Assembly (NCBI GenBank): GCA_050951405.1
Contig: JBMNIZ010000002.1
Location: 246,277 to 310,276 of the forward strand
Direction of reading: 5' to 3'
DNA length: 64,000 bases
Source: JBMNIZ01 sp050951405
GTDB lineage: Bacteria > Bacillota > DULZ01
The notes beneath the pieces were generated by a model, which ran no database searches, had not been told where the DNA came from, and saw only the letters and a list, made by a program, of their open reading frames with translations. Of this stretch, positions 19,589 through 27,472 are shown piece after piece. A program made the position numbers and the translations under genes. Position 1 is the first letter of the stretch, and each line of letters opens with the position of its first letter.

Positions 19589-20152
19589 ATGAAGGCTACA
19601 GGTATTGTCAGACGCATAGATGACCTGGGCAGAGTGGTAATCCCCAAAGAGATACGCAGAACCTTAAGGATACGGGAAGGGGATCCTTTAGAGATTTTTG
19701 TGGATCGAGAAGGGGAAGTTATTCTGAAGAAGTATTCCCCCATTGGCGAACTGGGTGATTTTGCCAAGGAATATGCCGATTCTTTATATGAGGCAATTGG
19801 TCATATAGCATGCATTGCTGATCGCGACACCATCATTGCGGTGGCCGGTGCGCCCAAAAAGGAATTCTTGAATAAGCCCATCGGCGCCGCCGTGGAAAAA
19901 GTGATGGACGAAAGAAAGCCCGTATTGATCAGCAATCCTGGGAATCATAGTCTTTGCAAAGGCTGTATACCTTATGAGGATAACGAGGAATGTAAATTTT
20001 CCGCAGAGGTTATCGCCCCCATTATTGCCGAAGGGGATCCGATTGGAGCAGTCATTTTATGTACGAAAGATCCCAACGTGACCATGGGGGAAATGGAGGT
20101 GAAATTGGCGGAGACGGCGGCCGGATTTTTGGCCAAGCAAATGGAGCAATAG
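19589..20152 (+). CDS. spoVT: Stage V sporulation regulator SpoVT
   Basis: A 187-residue intact protein. The N-terminal AbrB/SpoVT swapped-hairpin DNA-binding domain starts MKATGIVRRIDDLGRVVIPK and spans residues 1-50. A GAF-like C-terminal domain follows (about 55-185), with a cysteine-containing stretch HSLCKGCIPYEDNEECKF. SpoVT acts in the forespore as activator and repressor of sigma-G genes. AGGAGG precedes the ATG by 9 nt. It lies between mfd and spoVB as in Bacillus, with the foldase, intron fragment and ABC-F gene inserted upstream. It has its own terminator. Confidence 0.96.
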   Translation: MKATGIVRRIDDLGRVVIPKEIRRTLRIREGDPLEIFVDREGEVILKKYSPIGELGDFAKEYADSLYEAIGHIACIADRDTIIAVAGAPKKEFLNKPIGAAVEKVMDERKPVLISNPGNHSLCKGCIPYEDNEECKFSAEVIAPIIAEGDPIGAVILCTKDPNVTMGEMEVKLAETAAGFLAKQMEQ

Positions 20153-20158
20153 CGGTAT

Positions 20159-20185
20159 CAAGGCGCAGGAAAAGCGCCTTTTTTT
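20159..20185 (+). terminator. Rho-independent terminator after spoVT
   Basis: AGGCGC (20161-20166) pairs with GCGCCT (20174-20179), followed by a run of seven T. Confidence 0.85.
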
Positions 20186-20263
20186 ATTAATACTACTCCT
20201 AATTTCTTCCCGGCAGGTATATTATTATTAAAAGGAGAGGGGACAAGGAAAGCAGGTGAAGGC

Positions 20264-21856
20264 GTGGCCGGGAGCGGTTATTTTCGGGGTGCGGCTATTT
20301 TGGCTGCTGCGGGCTTTATCAGTAAACTGTTAGGTGCCCTTTACCGGATACCTTTAGCCAGATTGCTGGGGGGAGAGGGTATGGGGCTTTATCAGATGGC
20401 TTACCCCATTTATACGGTGGTTCTTTCTTTATCAACGGCGGGTATTCCGGTGGCTATCTCCATCCTGGTGGCGGAAAGATTAGCCCTAGGGGATGTGGGC
20501 GGTGCTAAAAGGATATTTCGTGTGGCCTTGTTTCTCATGGCCGGGACCGGTGCGGTTTTTTCTTTTCTGGTGATGAATAACGCCCATTTCCTGGCGGAAA
20601 GGGTTCTGCGGGAACCCCGGGCTTATTATGCCATAGCCGCCATCAGTCCAGCCATTTTTTTTGCTTCCGTGGTCTCGGTGCTGCGAGGGTATTTTCAAGG
20701 TTTTCAACAGATGAAACCCACCGCCCTTTCCCAGCTGGTTGAGCAGTTGGTACGGGTGGCTACCGTCCTTTTTCTGTCCTGGTGGTTGTTGCCCGCCGGC
20801 ATTGAGTGGTCGGCGGCAGGGGCGGCTTTCGGCGCGGTTACCGGCGGCCTGGCTGCCTTGCTGGTTTTGGCTTTGATTTACAAGCGTTTTCGGTCCAGCA
20901 CCAGGATGCTCCGGAAAGGAGCAGCTTCCCCCTCCGGATCCACTCTCAGCTTGATGGGACGCATGCTGGTCATCGCCTTGCCTTTGTCGTTGGGCGGCAT
21001 GGTTATGTCCCTGATGCAGGCTGCCGATGCGGTGATTGTGCCTTTAAGGCTGCAGTTGGCCGGGTATTCAGCCGCCCGGTCGGTGGAGCTATTTGGACAG
21101 CTGACGGGGATGGCGGGAACCCTGCTCAACTTGCCGGCCATTGTGACCATGTCCATCGCCACCAGCCTGATCCCGGCTGTCTCGAAGGCAGCTTCTTTAA
21201 GGAAACTGGGAATGGTGCGCAGCCATTTGCGGACTTCCCTCCGGGCAACCTTGCTTTTCGTCTTGCCTGCCGCCTGCGGTCTTTGGATATTGGCCTCCCC
21301 CATTGGGCTCCTCCTCTATGACCTGGAGGAGGTGGGCCAGCCCTTGAGCGTCCTGGCCCCTGGGGTGATATTCCTTGGCTTGTACCAGGTTTCCTCGGGT
21401 TCTTTGCAGGGACTGGGGAAGCCTTACATCCCGGCCGGCAATTTTTTGGCAGGGGTGATGTTAAAAATATTTTTGACTTACAAATTGGCGGCCCTGCCAT
21501 CCCTGGGAGTGCAGGGAGCGGCCCTGGCCACCGTGGCCGGATTTGCCTTGGCTTTTTTCCTGAACTACCGTTCTTTGGTGAAGTTAACGGGGCTTTCCCT
21601 GCCCTGGCAGAGAAATTTGCTTAAGCCCGGAGCGGCTGCCCTTTTCATGTCAGTTGTTGTATACTGGTTTTATCACCAGTCTTTAGTCTATATGAGTTCC
21701 AACCGGGCTACCCTGGCCGCCGTCTTCATTGGCATTTTGGTTTACGGCTTTGCCCTTGTTTTTCTGGGAGCGGTACAAGAAACGGACCTGAGGTATGTAC
21801 CAAAAGCGGGTCCATGGCTGGCCCGGTTCCTGAAAAAAATGCATTTGCTCAAATAA
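20264..21856 (+). CDS. spoVB: SpoVB-like polysaccharide/lipid flippase (MATE/MOP superfamily)
   Basis: A 530-residue polytopic membrane protein with about 14 hydrophobic segments, starting MAGSGYFRGAAILAAAGFISK. The early motif LGALYRIPLARLLGGEGMGLYQMAYPIY is characteristic of the SpoVB/YabM branch of the MOP flippases. These proteins are implicated in moving lipid-linked peptidoglycan precursors, in SpoVB for the spore cortex. The GTG start at 20264 is the best available; GTG 20255 is an alternative. Position between spoVT and mazG matches yabM in Bacillus, so the exact paralogue (SpoVB or YabM/MurJ-like) is open. The frame is intact. Confidence 0.85.
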   Translation: MAGSGYFRGAAILAAAGFISKLLGALYRIPLARLLGGEGMGLYQMAYPIYTVVLSLSTAGIPVAISILVAERLALGDVGGAKRIFRVALFLMAGTGAVFSFLVMNNAHFLAERVLREPRAYYAIAAISPAIFFASVVSVLRGYFQGFQQMKPTALSQLVEQLVRVATVLFLSWWLLPAGIEWSAAGAAFGAVTGGLAALLVLALIYKRFRSSTRMLRKGAASPSGSTLSLMGRMLVIALPLSLGGMVMSLMQAADAVIVPLRLQLAGYSAARSVELFGQLTGMAGTLLNLPAIVTMSIATSLIPAVSKAASLRKLGMVRSHLRTSLRATLLFVLPAACGLWILASPIGLLLYDLEEVGQPLSVLAPGVIFLGLYQVSSGSLQGLGKPYIPAGNFLAGVMLKIFLTYKLAALPSLGVQGAALATVAGFALAFFLNYRSLVKLTGLSLPWQRNLLKPGAAALFMSVVVYWFYHQSLVYMSSNRATLAAVFIGILVYGFALVFLGAVQETDLRYVPKAGPWLARFLKKMHLLK

Positions 21857-21901
21857 GTCTTGAGATTCTTGCTCGCTTGAAGGAAAGGATGGGATAAGAT
21901 C

Positions 21902-23371
21902 ATGGCCGGGAAAATTACGGTGGCCGGCTTGGGACCCGGCGGTTTGGATCTGCTGCCCCTGGGAACTTACCGGCGTTTACAGGCCGGCTTGCGGGTGCTG
22001 CTCAGGACCAAGAAGCACCCGGCAGCAGAAGAACTGATGGCCCAGGGTTTGGTGTGGGGTAGCTTTGATTATCTGTATGAGGAAAAGGAGGATTTCAGGG
22101 AAGTTTATCAGGGGATTGTGGACAAGCTCCTTTCCTTGGCTGCGGAAGGAAAAGAAGAAATAATCTATGGAGTGCCGGGACATCCTTTGATCTTGGAGAC
22201 CTCAGTTTCCCTTCTTTTGGAGCAGGCTCCTCAAAAGGGGGTGGAAGTGGAGATTCTGCCGGCGATGAGCTTTCTGGATGCGATTCTGCTTTCTTTAAAG
22301 GGAGATGCCCCTCAGGAAGTACTGCTTTTGGATGGGCTGGAACTGGACCGGTCTTTACTGCAAATGGGAAAAGGGATGTTCATCGCCCAGGTCTATAACC
22401 GGAGAATAGCCTCGGAGGTCAAATTGACCTTGATGGACTTTTATCCTGATGATTATACCATTACCATTATCCGGGCTGCCGGTGTGCCTGGCCGGGAGAA
22501 AGTGGTTCGGCTTCCCCTCTACCAATTGGACCGGTTGGATTGGTTGGATCATTTGACAACCGTCTACTTACCTCCCCGGACGGAGAAGTCGGGTGTTTCC
22601 AGCTACCCCTTGGACGATTTGGTGCAAGTGATGGCCACCCTCAGAAGCGGGGAAGGCTGTCCCTGGGACCGGGAGCAGACTCATGAAAGCTTAAAACGCT
22701 ATTTGATTGAGGAAACTTATGAAGTACTGGAAGCCATTGAGCTAAAAGACATGCATAAATTGTGCGAGGAATTGGGAGACTTACTATTACAAATCGTTTT
22801 TCATGGGCAAATCGCAGCGGAAAATGGTTATTTTGATCTGAACGATGTTATTCGCTTGATTGTGGAGAAGATGATCAGGAGGCATCCCCATGTTTTTGCC
22901 GATGTGAAAGTGGACAGCGCCGAGGAAGTGCTCTGCAATTGGGAAGAAATCAAGGCTGAGGAAAAAAGGTCCCATGGGGATTTTTCCAGCCTGATGGACG
23001 TGCCCAGAGGTTTGCCTGCTCTTTTGCGGGCGGAAAAAGTGCAGGCCAGGGCTTCTCGGGTGGGATTTGATTGGCCGGAGGTGAATGGTGCCTGGGAAAA
23101 AGCAATGGAGGAGTTGGAAGAGCTGAGACAGGTCATGGCAGAGGGGGGGAGAGAGGAAGTCAAAGAGGAATATGGCGATCTCTTGTTTGCCCTGGTCAAT
23201 GTTTCCCGTTTTCTCCAGATTGATCCTGAAGACTCCCTTTCGGCAAGTGTCGACAAGTTTATCCAAAGGTTTCGCTACTTGGAAAAATATGCCGCTAAAA
23301 CGGGAAAGACTTTGCAGAGCATGAGTTTGGAAGAAATGGATAGAATCTGGGAAAAAGCAAAAAGAGCTTAA
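21902..23371 (+). CDS. mazG: Nucleoside triphosphate pyrophosphohydrolase MazG with N-terminal methylase-like domain (YabN)
   Basis: A 489-residue two-domain protein. The N-terminal half (1-225) resembles the tetrapyrrole methylase fold, with VAGLGPGGLDLLPLGTYR and YGVPGHPLILE. The C-terminal half is MazG: a first module with LRSGEGCPWDREQTHESLKRYLIEETYEV (about 243-271) and a second with EELEELRQVM and EEYGDLLFALVNVSRFL (about 400-440). The EExxE and DxxD type metal ligands are visible (EELGDLLLQIVFH). MazG hydrolyses non-canonical NTPs; the methylase-like domain is probably non-catalytic in this context. The same fusion is YabN in Bacillus at this map position. The frame is intact. Confidence 0.94.
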   Translation: MAGKITVAGLGPGGLDLLPLGTYRRLQAGLRVLLRTKKHPAAEELMAQGLVWGSFDYLYEEKEDFREVYQGIVDKLLSLAAEGKEEIIYGVPGHPLILETSVSLLLEQAPQKGVEVEILPAMSFLDAILLSLKGDAPQEVLLLDGLELDRSLLQMGKGMFIAQVYNRRIASEVKLTLMDFYPDDYTITIIRAAGVPGREKVVRLPLYQLDRLDWLDHLTTVYLPPRTEKSGVSSYPLDDLVQVMATLRSGEGCPWDREQTHESLKRYLIEETYEVLEAIELKDMHKLCEELGDLLLQIVFHGQIAAENGYFDLNDVIRLIVEKMIRRHPHVFADVKVDSAEEVLCNWEEIKAEEKRSHGDFSSLMDVPRGLPALLRAEKVQARASRVGFDWPEVNGAWEKAMEELEELRQVMAEGGREEVKEEYGDLLFALVNVSRFLQIDPEDSLSASVDKFIQRFRYLEKYAAKTGKTLQSMSLEEMDRIWEKAKRA

Positions 23372-23416
23372 TCAAATGGGAAAATTTTCTTCAAAAGTGT
23401 CTTTTGTGGCAGGAGT

Positions 23417-23445
23417 TTCAAGCTGTTTAGCGAATTAGCTATAAA
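23417..23445 (+). promoter_or_regulatory. Sigma-A type promoter of the HU gene
   Basis: TTCAAG (23417-23422), 17-nt spacer, TATAAA (23440-23445), 34 bp before the HU start codon. Confidence 0.55.
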
Positions 23446-23479
23446 CATGCATTTATTTTAATTTCGTGAGGAGGGGTAG

Positions 23480-23761
23480 ATGTTGAATAAGACAGAGTTG
23501 GTCAATGCTGTTGCTGAAAAAACCGAACTAACGAAGAAAGATGCCGAAAAAGCTCTAAATGCCGTATTTGCCAGTATCGAAGAGGCGCTAGCTAATGGGG
23601 AGAAAGTTCAGATTGTTGGATTTGGTACCTTTGAGGTGCGGGAAAGAGCGGCAAGAATGGGGAGGAATCCCAAGACCGGAGAAGAAATCAGCATTCCCGC
23701 CACGCTGGTTCCGGCTTTCAAACCTGGGAAAACTTTGAAAGAGGTCGTCAGTAAAAGTTGA
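23480..23761 (+). CDS. hup: DNA-binding protein HU
   Basis: A 93-residue histone-like protein. It starts MLNKTELVNAVAEKTELTKK and has the canonical GFGTFEVRERAARMGRNPKTGEEI arm region (about residues 48-71), which wraps DNA, followed by PAFKPGKTLKEVV. HU compacts and bends DNA as a dimer. The ribosome site GAGGAGGGG is strong, as expected for an abundant protein, and a clear intrinsic terminator follows. In Bacillus hup is elsewhere, but HU between mazG and the S4-domain gene is common in Clostridia. Confidence 0.97.
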   Translation: MLNKTELVNAVAEKTELTKKDAEKALNAVFASIEEALANGEKVQIVGFGTFEVRERAARMGRNPKTGEEISIPATLVPAFKPGKTLKEVVSKS

Positions 23762-23793
23762 CAGTTCCGTTAAAGGTCTAGTTATAACATACT

Positions 23794-23823
23794 AAAAATC
23801 AGGTTCCATGAACCTGATTTTTG
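23794..23823 (+). terminator. Rho-independent terminator after HU
   Basis: AAAAATCAGGTT and AACCTGATTTTT form a perfect stem around CCATG, ending in T. Confidence 0.85.
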
Positions 23824-23842
23824 TTCTCACCGGAGGTTGAAA

Positions 23843-24094
23843 ATGAGATTAGATAAGTTTTTAAAGATTTCCCGCCTGATCAAACGCCGGTCCGTAGCCA
23901 AGGAAGTGTGCGATGCGGGCAAGGTGATGGTTAACGGGCGAGAGGCCAAGGCGGCGACTCCTGTGAAAGAAGGAGATGTGTTGGTCCTGCGCCTGGGGGC
24001 AAGGGAATTGCAGGTGCGGGTGCTGAAAACACCGGGGACGGCTCGGGTGGAGGAAGCGTCCAGCCTTTATGAGGTGATGGGGGGAAATAGTTAG
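23843..24094 (+). CDS. rqcP: S4-domain RNA-binding protein RqcP (YabO)
   Basis: An 83-residue protein that is essentially a single S4 RNA-binding domain (MRLDKFLKISRLIKRRSVAKEVCDAGKVMVNGREAK). RqcP binds the 50S subunit with RqcH and promotes alanine tailing of stalled nascent chains. Assignment rests on the domain, the size (Bacillus YabO is about 86 aa) and position between mazG/hup and yabP. ATG 23843 follows GGAGG at 7 nt; an in-frame TTG at 23837 is too close to it. Confidence 0.9.
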   Translation: MRLDKFLKISRLIKRRSVAKEVCDAGKVMVNGREAKAATPVKEGDVLVLRLGARELQVRVLKTPGTARVEEASSLYEVMGGNS

Positions 24095-24173
24095 TTTCTT
24101 TTCCTGCCTGGCACACATAAACTCATTCCTTTCCGTGAAAACTAAAATTGATTAAGGAAAGAAGGATGGAGGG

Positions 24174-25127
24174 ATGAAAGTGCCAGGGGTTTCCGGGAAA
24201 AGAATCTTTTTTTATGCGGTTCTCCTTATTATATTTGGCATCTTTACTGTTTGTAGCGGCTGCCGGCAAGCGGCTAAAAAGCCGATTTCCCAGTCAGAAC
24301 CCACCATCAGCCTGTATATCAACGAGACTGGCGAAACCAAAAAGATCAAAATGGAGGAGTACTTAGAGGGTGTGGTGGCGGCGGAGATGGATCCTTCCTG
24401 GCCGGAAGAAGCGCTGGCAGCTCAGGCTATCTTGGCCAGGACTTTTACCTTGAAAAAAATCCAGGAGGGTGGGGTGAAGGCCAGGGGTACGGATGCTTCC
24501 ACCAGTGTGGAGGAATTTCAGGCATATGACCCCAGCCGTATCCAGCAGCGGGTGAAAAAGGCCGTGCAGCGCACCAGGGGAGAAGTGGTCACTTACCGGG
24601 GAAAGTTGATTAACGGCTGGTTTCATGCCGACGGAGGCGGCCGAACGGCGGCTTCCGCGGCGGAAGGCTTGGACTACAGAAAAGAAGAGACCCCTTATAT
24701 CCGGAGCGTGGAAGATCCGGGAGCGAGAATCACCTTGCCGGAAAATCGCAGCTGGACGGTTAGTTTTCCTCTCCCGCAAGTCAGGGAAGCGGTGCAAAAG
24801 GTAGCCGGTCAGGATCCGGGCCAGATTAGCCAAGTTGAGATTTTGGAAAGGGGCCCTTCCGGCAGGGCCACAAAAATCCGCGTGGGTGCGGTAACCCTGA
24901 GTGCCCCGGCTTTACGGTTGGCTCTGGGCAGTGACAAAATGCGCTCGACTTTCCTGGAAAGCTTGACCATCAAAGACGGTTCCTTGATCATGAAGGGAAA
25001 AGGTTACGGCCATGGTGTGGGTATGAGCCAGTGGGGTGCCAGGGCCTTGGCGGAAGAAGGGAAAAAGGCGGAAGAAATTATCCGTTATTTTTTCCAAGGA
25101 GTGCAAATAGAAAAAAGGTGGCGTTAA
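24174..25127 (+). CDS. SpoIID/LytB-domain protein
   Basis: A 317-residue exported protein. An N-terminal hydrophobic segment (about 10-30) ends near VCSGC, which could be a lipobox. The SpoIID domain (about 45-300) has the landmarks MEEYLEGVVAAEMDPSWPEEALAAQAILARTF, VTYRGKLINGWFHADGGGRTA and the C-terminal GYGHGVGMSQWGARALAEEGK. SpoIID is the lytic transglycosylase that remodels peptidoglycan during engulfment; the catalytic Glu would be in the VVAAEMDPSW stretch. The true spoIID usually lies near the atp/spoIIQ region, so this is probably a paralogue. It sits between rqcP and yabP, where Bacillus has nothing. Confidence 0.85.
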   Translation: MKVPGVSGKRIFFYAVLLIIFGIFTVCSGCRQAAKKPISQSEPTISLYINETGETKKIKMEEYLEGVVAAEMDPSWPEEALAAQAILARTFTLKKIQEGGVKARGTDASTSVEEFQAYDPSRIQQRVKKAVQRTRGEVVTYRGKLINGWFHADGGGRTAASAAEGLDYRKEETPYIRSVEDPGARITLPENRSWTVSFPLPQVREAVQKVAGQDPGQISQVEILERGPSGRATKIRVGAVTLSAPALRLALGSDKMRSTFLESLTIKDGSLIMKGKGYGHGVGMSQWGARALAEEGKKAEEIIRYFFQGVQIEKRWR

Positions 25128-25131
25128 GCAA

Positions 25132-25175
25132 AGGCCCCTGTTTTGTATTCGTATACGAAACAGGGGCTTTCCTTT
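25132..25175 (+). terminator. Rho-independent terminator after the SpoIID-like gene
   Basis: GCCCCTGTTT (25134-25143) pairs with AAACAGGGGC (25158-25167); the loop contains the palindrome CGTATACG. A T-rich tract follows. Confidence 0.8.
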
Positions 25176-25270
25176 GCCGGAAAAGATTCATTTTTTTTTA
25201 TGCCCCCGCATAGTATTTGGCAAAAGGACCTCCGGCACTGCCGGCAGGCTATTCTGGAGGGGGACGGTGC

Positions 25271-25540
25271 ATGGAAGGGATTCGCCAACATCAAATAAAT
25301 TTGCGCAACCGGGCGGAGTTTGCCGCCAGCGGGGTGAACCATGTGGATAACTATGATGACAAAATGGTAACGGTAGAAACGGAAATGGGTACCCTGATCA
25401 TCAAGGGTGAGGGCCTGAATATCAGCAATCTCAATCTTAATGAAGGAGTTTTGGAAATCAGCGGGCGGGTTGATCAGCTGATTTACGCAGAGAGTCAGGG
25501 GAAAAAGGCCCGGGGGATGCTGCAAAAGATTTTCAAGTAG
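25271..25540 (+). CDS. yabP: Sporulation protein YabP
   Basis: An 89-residue intact protein of the YabP/YqfC family, with NRAEFAASGVNHVDNYDDKMVTVETEMGTLIIKGEGLNISNLNL. YabP is required for spore formation in Bacillus and is made under mother-cell control; it is thought to act with YabQ in cortex formation. ATG 25271 gives the normal N-terminus. The gene is followed 5 bp later by yabQ, as in Bacillus. Confidence 0.93.
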   Translation: MEGIRQHQINLRNRAEFAASGVNHVDNYDDKMVTVETEMGTLIIKGEGLNISNLNLNEGVLEISGRVDQLIYAESQGKKARGMLQKIFK

Positions 25541-25545
25541 GGGCG

Positions 25546-26068
25546 GTGACTGGCTTGGTACCGGTTTTGCAGCAGCTCCAAGTCTTTTTGCAGACTATTC
25601 TCATCGGGATAGTAGTTGGCATGGTGATTGATCTCTACCGCACTGTACGCCGGCAGGGCCGCCCCGGGCCTTGGATCACCGTGGCCGGTGATCTTTTCCT
25701 TTGGATTTTCCTGGCCATCCTGGTTTTTTTTCTTGTTGCTTCCGGTCAATTGGGGTCAGGTGCGGGCCTTTATCTTCCTCGGTATGATCCTGGGTCTCTC
25801 GGTATATTTTCACTTTTTCAGTTCCTTGTTTTTGCGCTTCTCCTTTCAATTCTTTAATTGCTGCCGTATTTCAGCCAAATTTCTCCTGTCTGTAGTCCTT
25901 TTTCCATTCCGGCTTGTTCAGAGAATCATGGTTTTTCCCCTGGGTCTGATCAGCCTGGCCCTGGATTTCCTCTGGCGATTGAGCCAGGGGACGGTAAGGC
26001 GCCTGTTTTTTTGTTTACGCAAAGGGATTTCCCGTCTGGCCTTTTGCTTCCGGAGGAAAAGGCCCTGA
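25546..26068 (+). CDS. yabQ: Spore cortex membrane protein YabQ (one frameshift)
   Basis: Reading from GTG 25546, the product starts MTGLVPVLQQLQVFLQTILIGIVVGMVIDLYRTVRRQG, the typical YabQ N-terminus. The frame breaks around 25725-25735 in an eight-T run. It continues in another frame as a membrane protein with further hydrophobic stretches (WGQVRAFIFLGMILGLSVYFHFF) and a basic C-terminal region ending at TGA 26066-26068. Corrected length is about 174 aa. YabQ is an integral membrane protein of the outer forespore membrane needed for cortex synthesis. The homopolymer position makes sequencing error the simplest explanation of the break. Confidence 0.88.
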
Positions 26069-26139
26069 ATATTTTCCTTGGAGGGAGAAGGAGTTTTTCT
26101 TTTTATGCAGAATTGTTTAGTACAAAATTTGTCCTAAAA

Positions 26140-26171
26140 TTGTCCACAATTTGTGGATAATATGTGGATAG
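26140..26171 (+). promoter_or_regulatory. Cluster of three DnaA-box-like sites
   Basis: TTGTCCACA (26140-26148, one mismatch to TTATCCACA), TGTGGATAA (26152-26160, exact reverse-strand box) and TGTGGATAG (26163-26171, one mismatch) lie within 32 bp. The first two form a near-perfect inverted repeat. The cluster is just upstream of the small HTH gene. DnaA binding is inferred from sequence only. Confidence 0.55.
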
Positions 26172-26211
26172 CTATTTTCAAGGGCAAGCCCCCGGGGAGT
26201 GGACCAAAAAA

Positions 26212-26448
26212 ATGAAAATGGAAATCCGCGGGATGGAAAAGCTGAGTTTCCGGGAGCGGCAGGTGGTAGCCCTGAAAGAAACAGGTAAGACTAACGAACA
26301 AATTGCCAGGCAGCTTGGTTTAAGTCCCAGCACAGTGGCAACTCTCTTCAATCGGGCCCGGACCAAGGGTTATGAAGTGGTGCTGATCATACCTGGACAA
26401 GCCTTGGGCTTGTATACAAGTGCCGGGGAGGAAGAGGAGGCTGAATAA
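26212..26448 (+). CDS. Small HTH regulator, sigma-70 region 4 / LuxR-like
   Basis: A 78-residue protein dominated by a helix-turn-helix of the sigma-70 region 4/LuxR type: LSFRERQVVALKETGKTNEQIARQLGLSPSTVATLFNRARTKGYEVV (about residues 11-57). No receiver or ligand domain is present. ATG 26212 is favoured by GGGGAGTGG upstream; GTG 26164 would start inside a DnaA-box-like site and has no ribosome site. Its stop overlaps the divIC start by one base (TAATG), so it is translationally coupled to divIC. Bacillus has no gene at this spot. Target genes are unknown. Confidence 0.7.
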   Translation: MKMEIRGMEKLSFRERQVVALKETGKTNEQIARQLGLSPSTVATLFNRARTKGYEVVLIIPGQALGLYTSAGEEEEAE

Positions 26449-26849
26449 TGTACTCCTGGACGCAAAAGCCGATGCCGGCGGAAAATTTGGAAGGAAAAAT
26501 TAATAACCGCAAGAAGAAGAAAAAAAAGCTTCGTTTGCGCCGCCGCCTGATCCCGGTTTTTCTGCTGTTGCTTTTGGCCTACATGGTGTTTGTTTTCCTA
26601 GGACTTCGGTTACAATTGCACAGCATCAATGAGGAAATAGCGGTGCTGGAGAAAAGAAAAATTTCGCTGGAACAGGAGTACCAGTCCTTGCTGGCCCAAA
26701 AAGAAATGATGAGCAGTCCCGCCTATGTGGAAAAAAGGGCCAGGGAAGCCTTGGGATTGATCAAGCCGGGAGAAAAAATACTATTACCGGCTAAACCGGG
26801 AGAGGTTCTGCCCCTGGTGCAGGAGGGTAGAGAGGAGATTGCCGACTGA
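26448..26849 (+). CDS. divIC: Cell-division protein DivIC/FtsB family
   Basis: A 133-residue bitopic membrane protein. A highly basic cytoplasmic N-terminus (RKKKKKKLRLRRRL, about 22-35) precedes one transmembrane helix (about 36-54). A heptad-like coiled coil (LHSINEEIAVLEKRKISLEQEYQSLLAQKE) and the conserved DivIC segment VEKRAREALGLIKPGEKI follow. DivIC works with DivIB and FtsL in divisome assembly. Position between yabQ and yabR matches Bacillus. Confidence 0.92.
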   Translation: MYSWTQKPMPAENLEGKINNRKKKKKKLRLRRRLIPVFLLLLLAYMVFVFLGLRLQLHSINEEIAVLEKRKISLEQEYQSLLAQKEMMSSPAYVEKRAREALGLIKPGEKILLPAKPGEVLPLVQEGREEIAD

Positions 26850-26941
26850 AGGGGAAAATTTGATCAGTTTTTTAAGAAATTTACGGCAGCATTGTTAATT
26901 TGTGTTCTGGGGGAACCGGTTCCGGTCTTCAAACAGCTCTG

Positions 26942-26970
26942 TTGACAGCTTTATAGGCATTGGCTATAAT
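26942..26970 (+). promoter_or_regulatory. Consensus sigma-A promoter of yabR
   Basis: TTGACA (26942-26947), 17-nt spacer, TATAAT (26965-26970); both hexamers perfect, about 32 bp before the start codon. Confidence 0.8.
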
Positions 26971-27002
26971 AAAGCTACGTATTTCAAGTTAGGGGGAATC
27001 TT

Positions 27003-27401
27003 TTGAGCATGTCGATTGAAGTAGGCAGCATTGTTGAAGGGGTGGTCACAGGGATTACCAAATTCGGCGCTTTTGTTGAGCTGCCTGGTGGTGTGACCGG
27101 CCTGGTGCACATTTCCGAAGTAGCCGATGCCTACGTGAAGGATGTTAATGACTATTTGAAAGAGAACGAGCAGGTGAAGGTAAAAGTCATCAATATTGAT
27201 GACAAGGGAAAAATCGGCCTATCAATCAAGCAGACCCTGCCCGGCTACGAATTGAGAAATCGCAGCCGACAGCAGGGGCGGGCAAACGAGTCCTTTGAGG
27301 ATAAGCTTCTGAAGTTCATGAAAGACAGCGACGAGAAGCTGCAGAACTTGCGCCGCCATACCGATGCAAAGAGAGGTGGGCGAGGAGCAAGCCGTTATTG
27401 A
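27003..27401 (+). CDS. yabR: S1-domain RNA-binding protein YabR
   Basis: A 132-residue protein. The first 75 residues are one S1 OB-fold (VGSIVEGVVTGITKFGAFVELPGGVTGLVHISEVADAYVKDVNDYL ... KVKVINIDDKGKIGLSIKQ), followed by a basic, probably disordered tail. Bacillus YabR (128 aa) has the same architecture and lies at the same place after divIC. TTG 27003 is 6 nt after AGGGGG and is preferred; ATG 27009 in frame is the alternative. It has its own consensus promoter and terminator. Confidence 0.92.
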   Translation: MSMSIEVGSIVEGVVTGITKFGAFVELPGGVTGLVHISEVADAYVKDVNDYLKENEQVKVKVINIDDKGKIGLSIKQTLPGYELRNRSRQQGRANESFEDKLLKFMKDSDEKLQNLRRHTDAKRGGRGASRY

Positions 27402-27405
27402 TCAT

Positions 27406-27434
27406 AAAGCGCTCTCAAAAGAGGGCGCTTTCCT
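27406..27434 (+). terminator. Rho-independent terminator after yabR
   Basis: AAAGCGCTCTC (27406-27416) pairs with GAGGGCGCTTT (27421-27431), loop AAAA. Confidence 0.85.
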
Positions 27435-27472
27435 AGTTTAGGCGAGAAAGTGCGGGGCTGAGGTGAAGAAAG

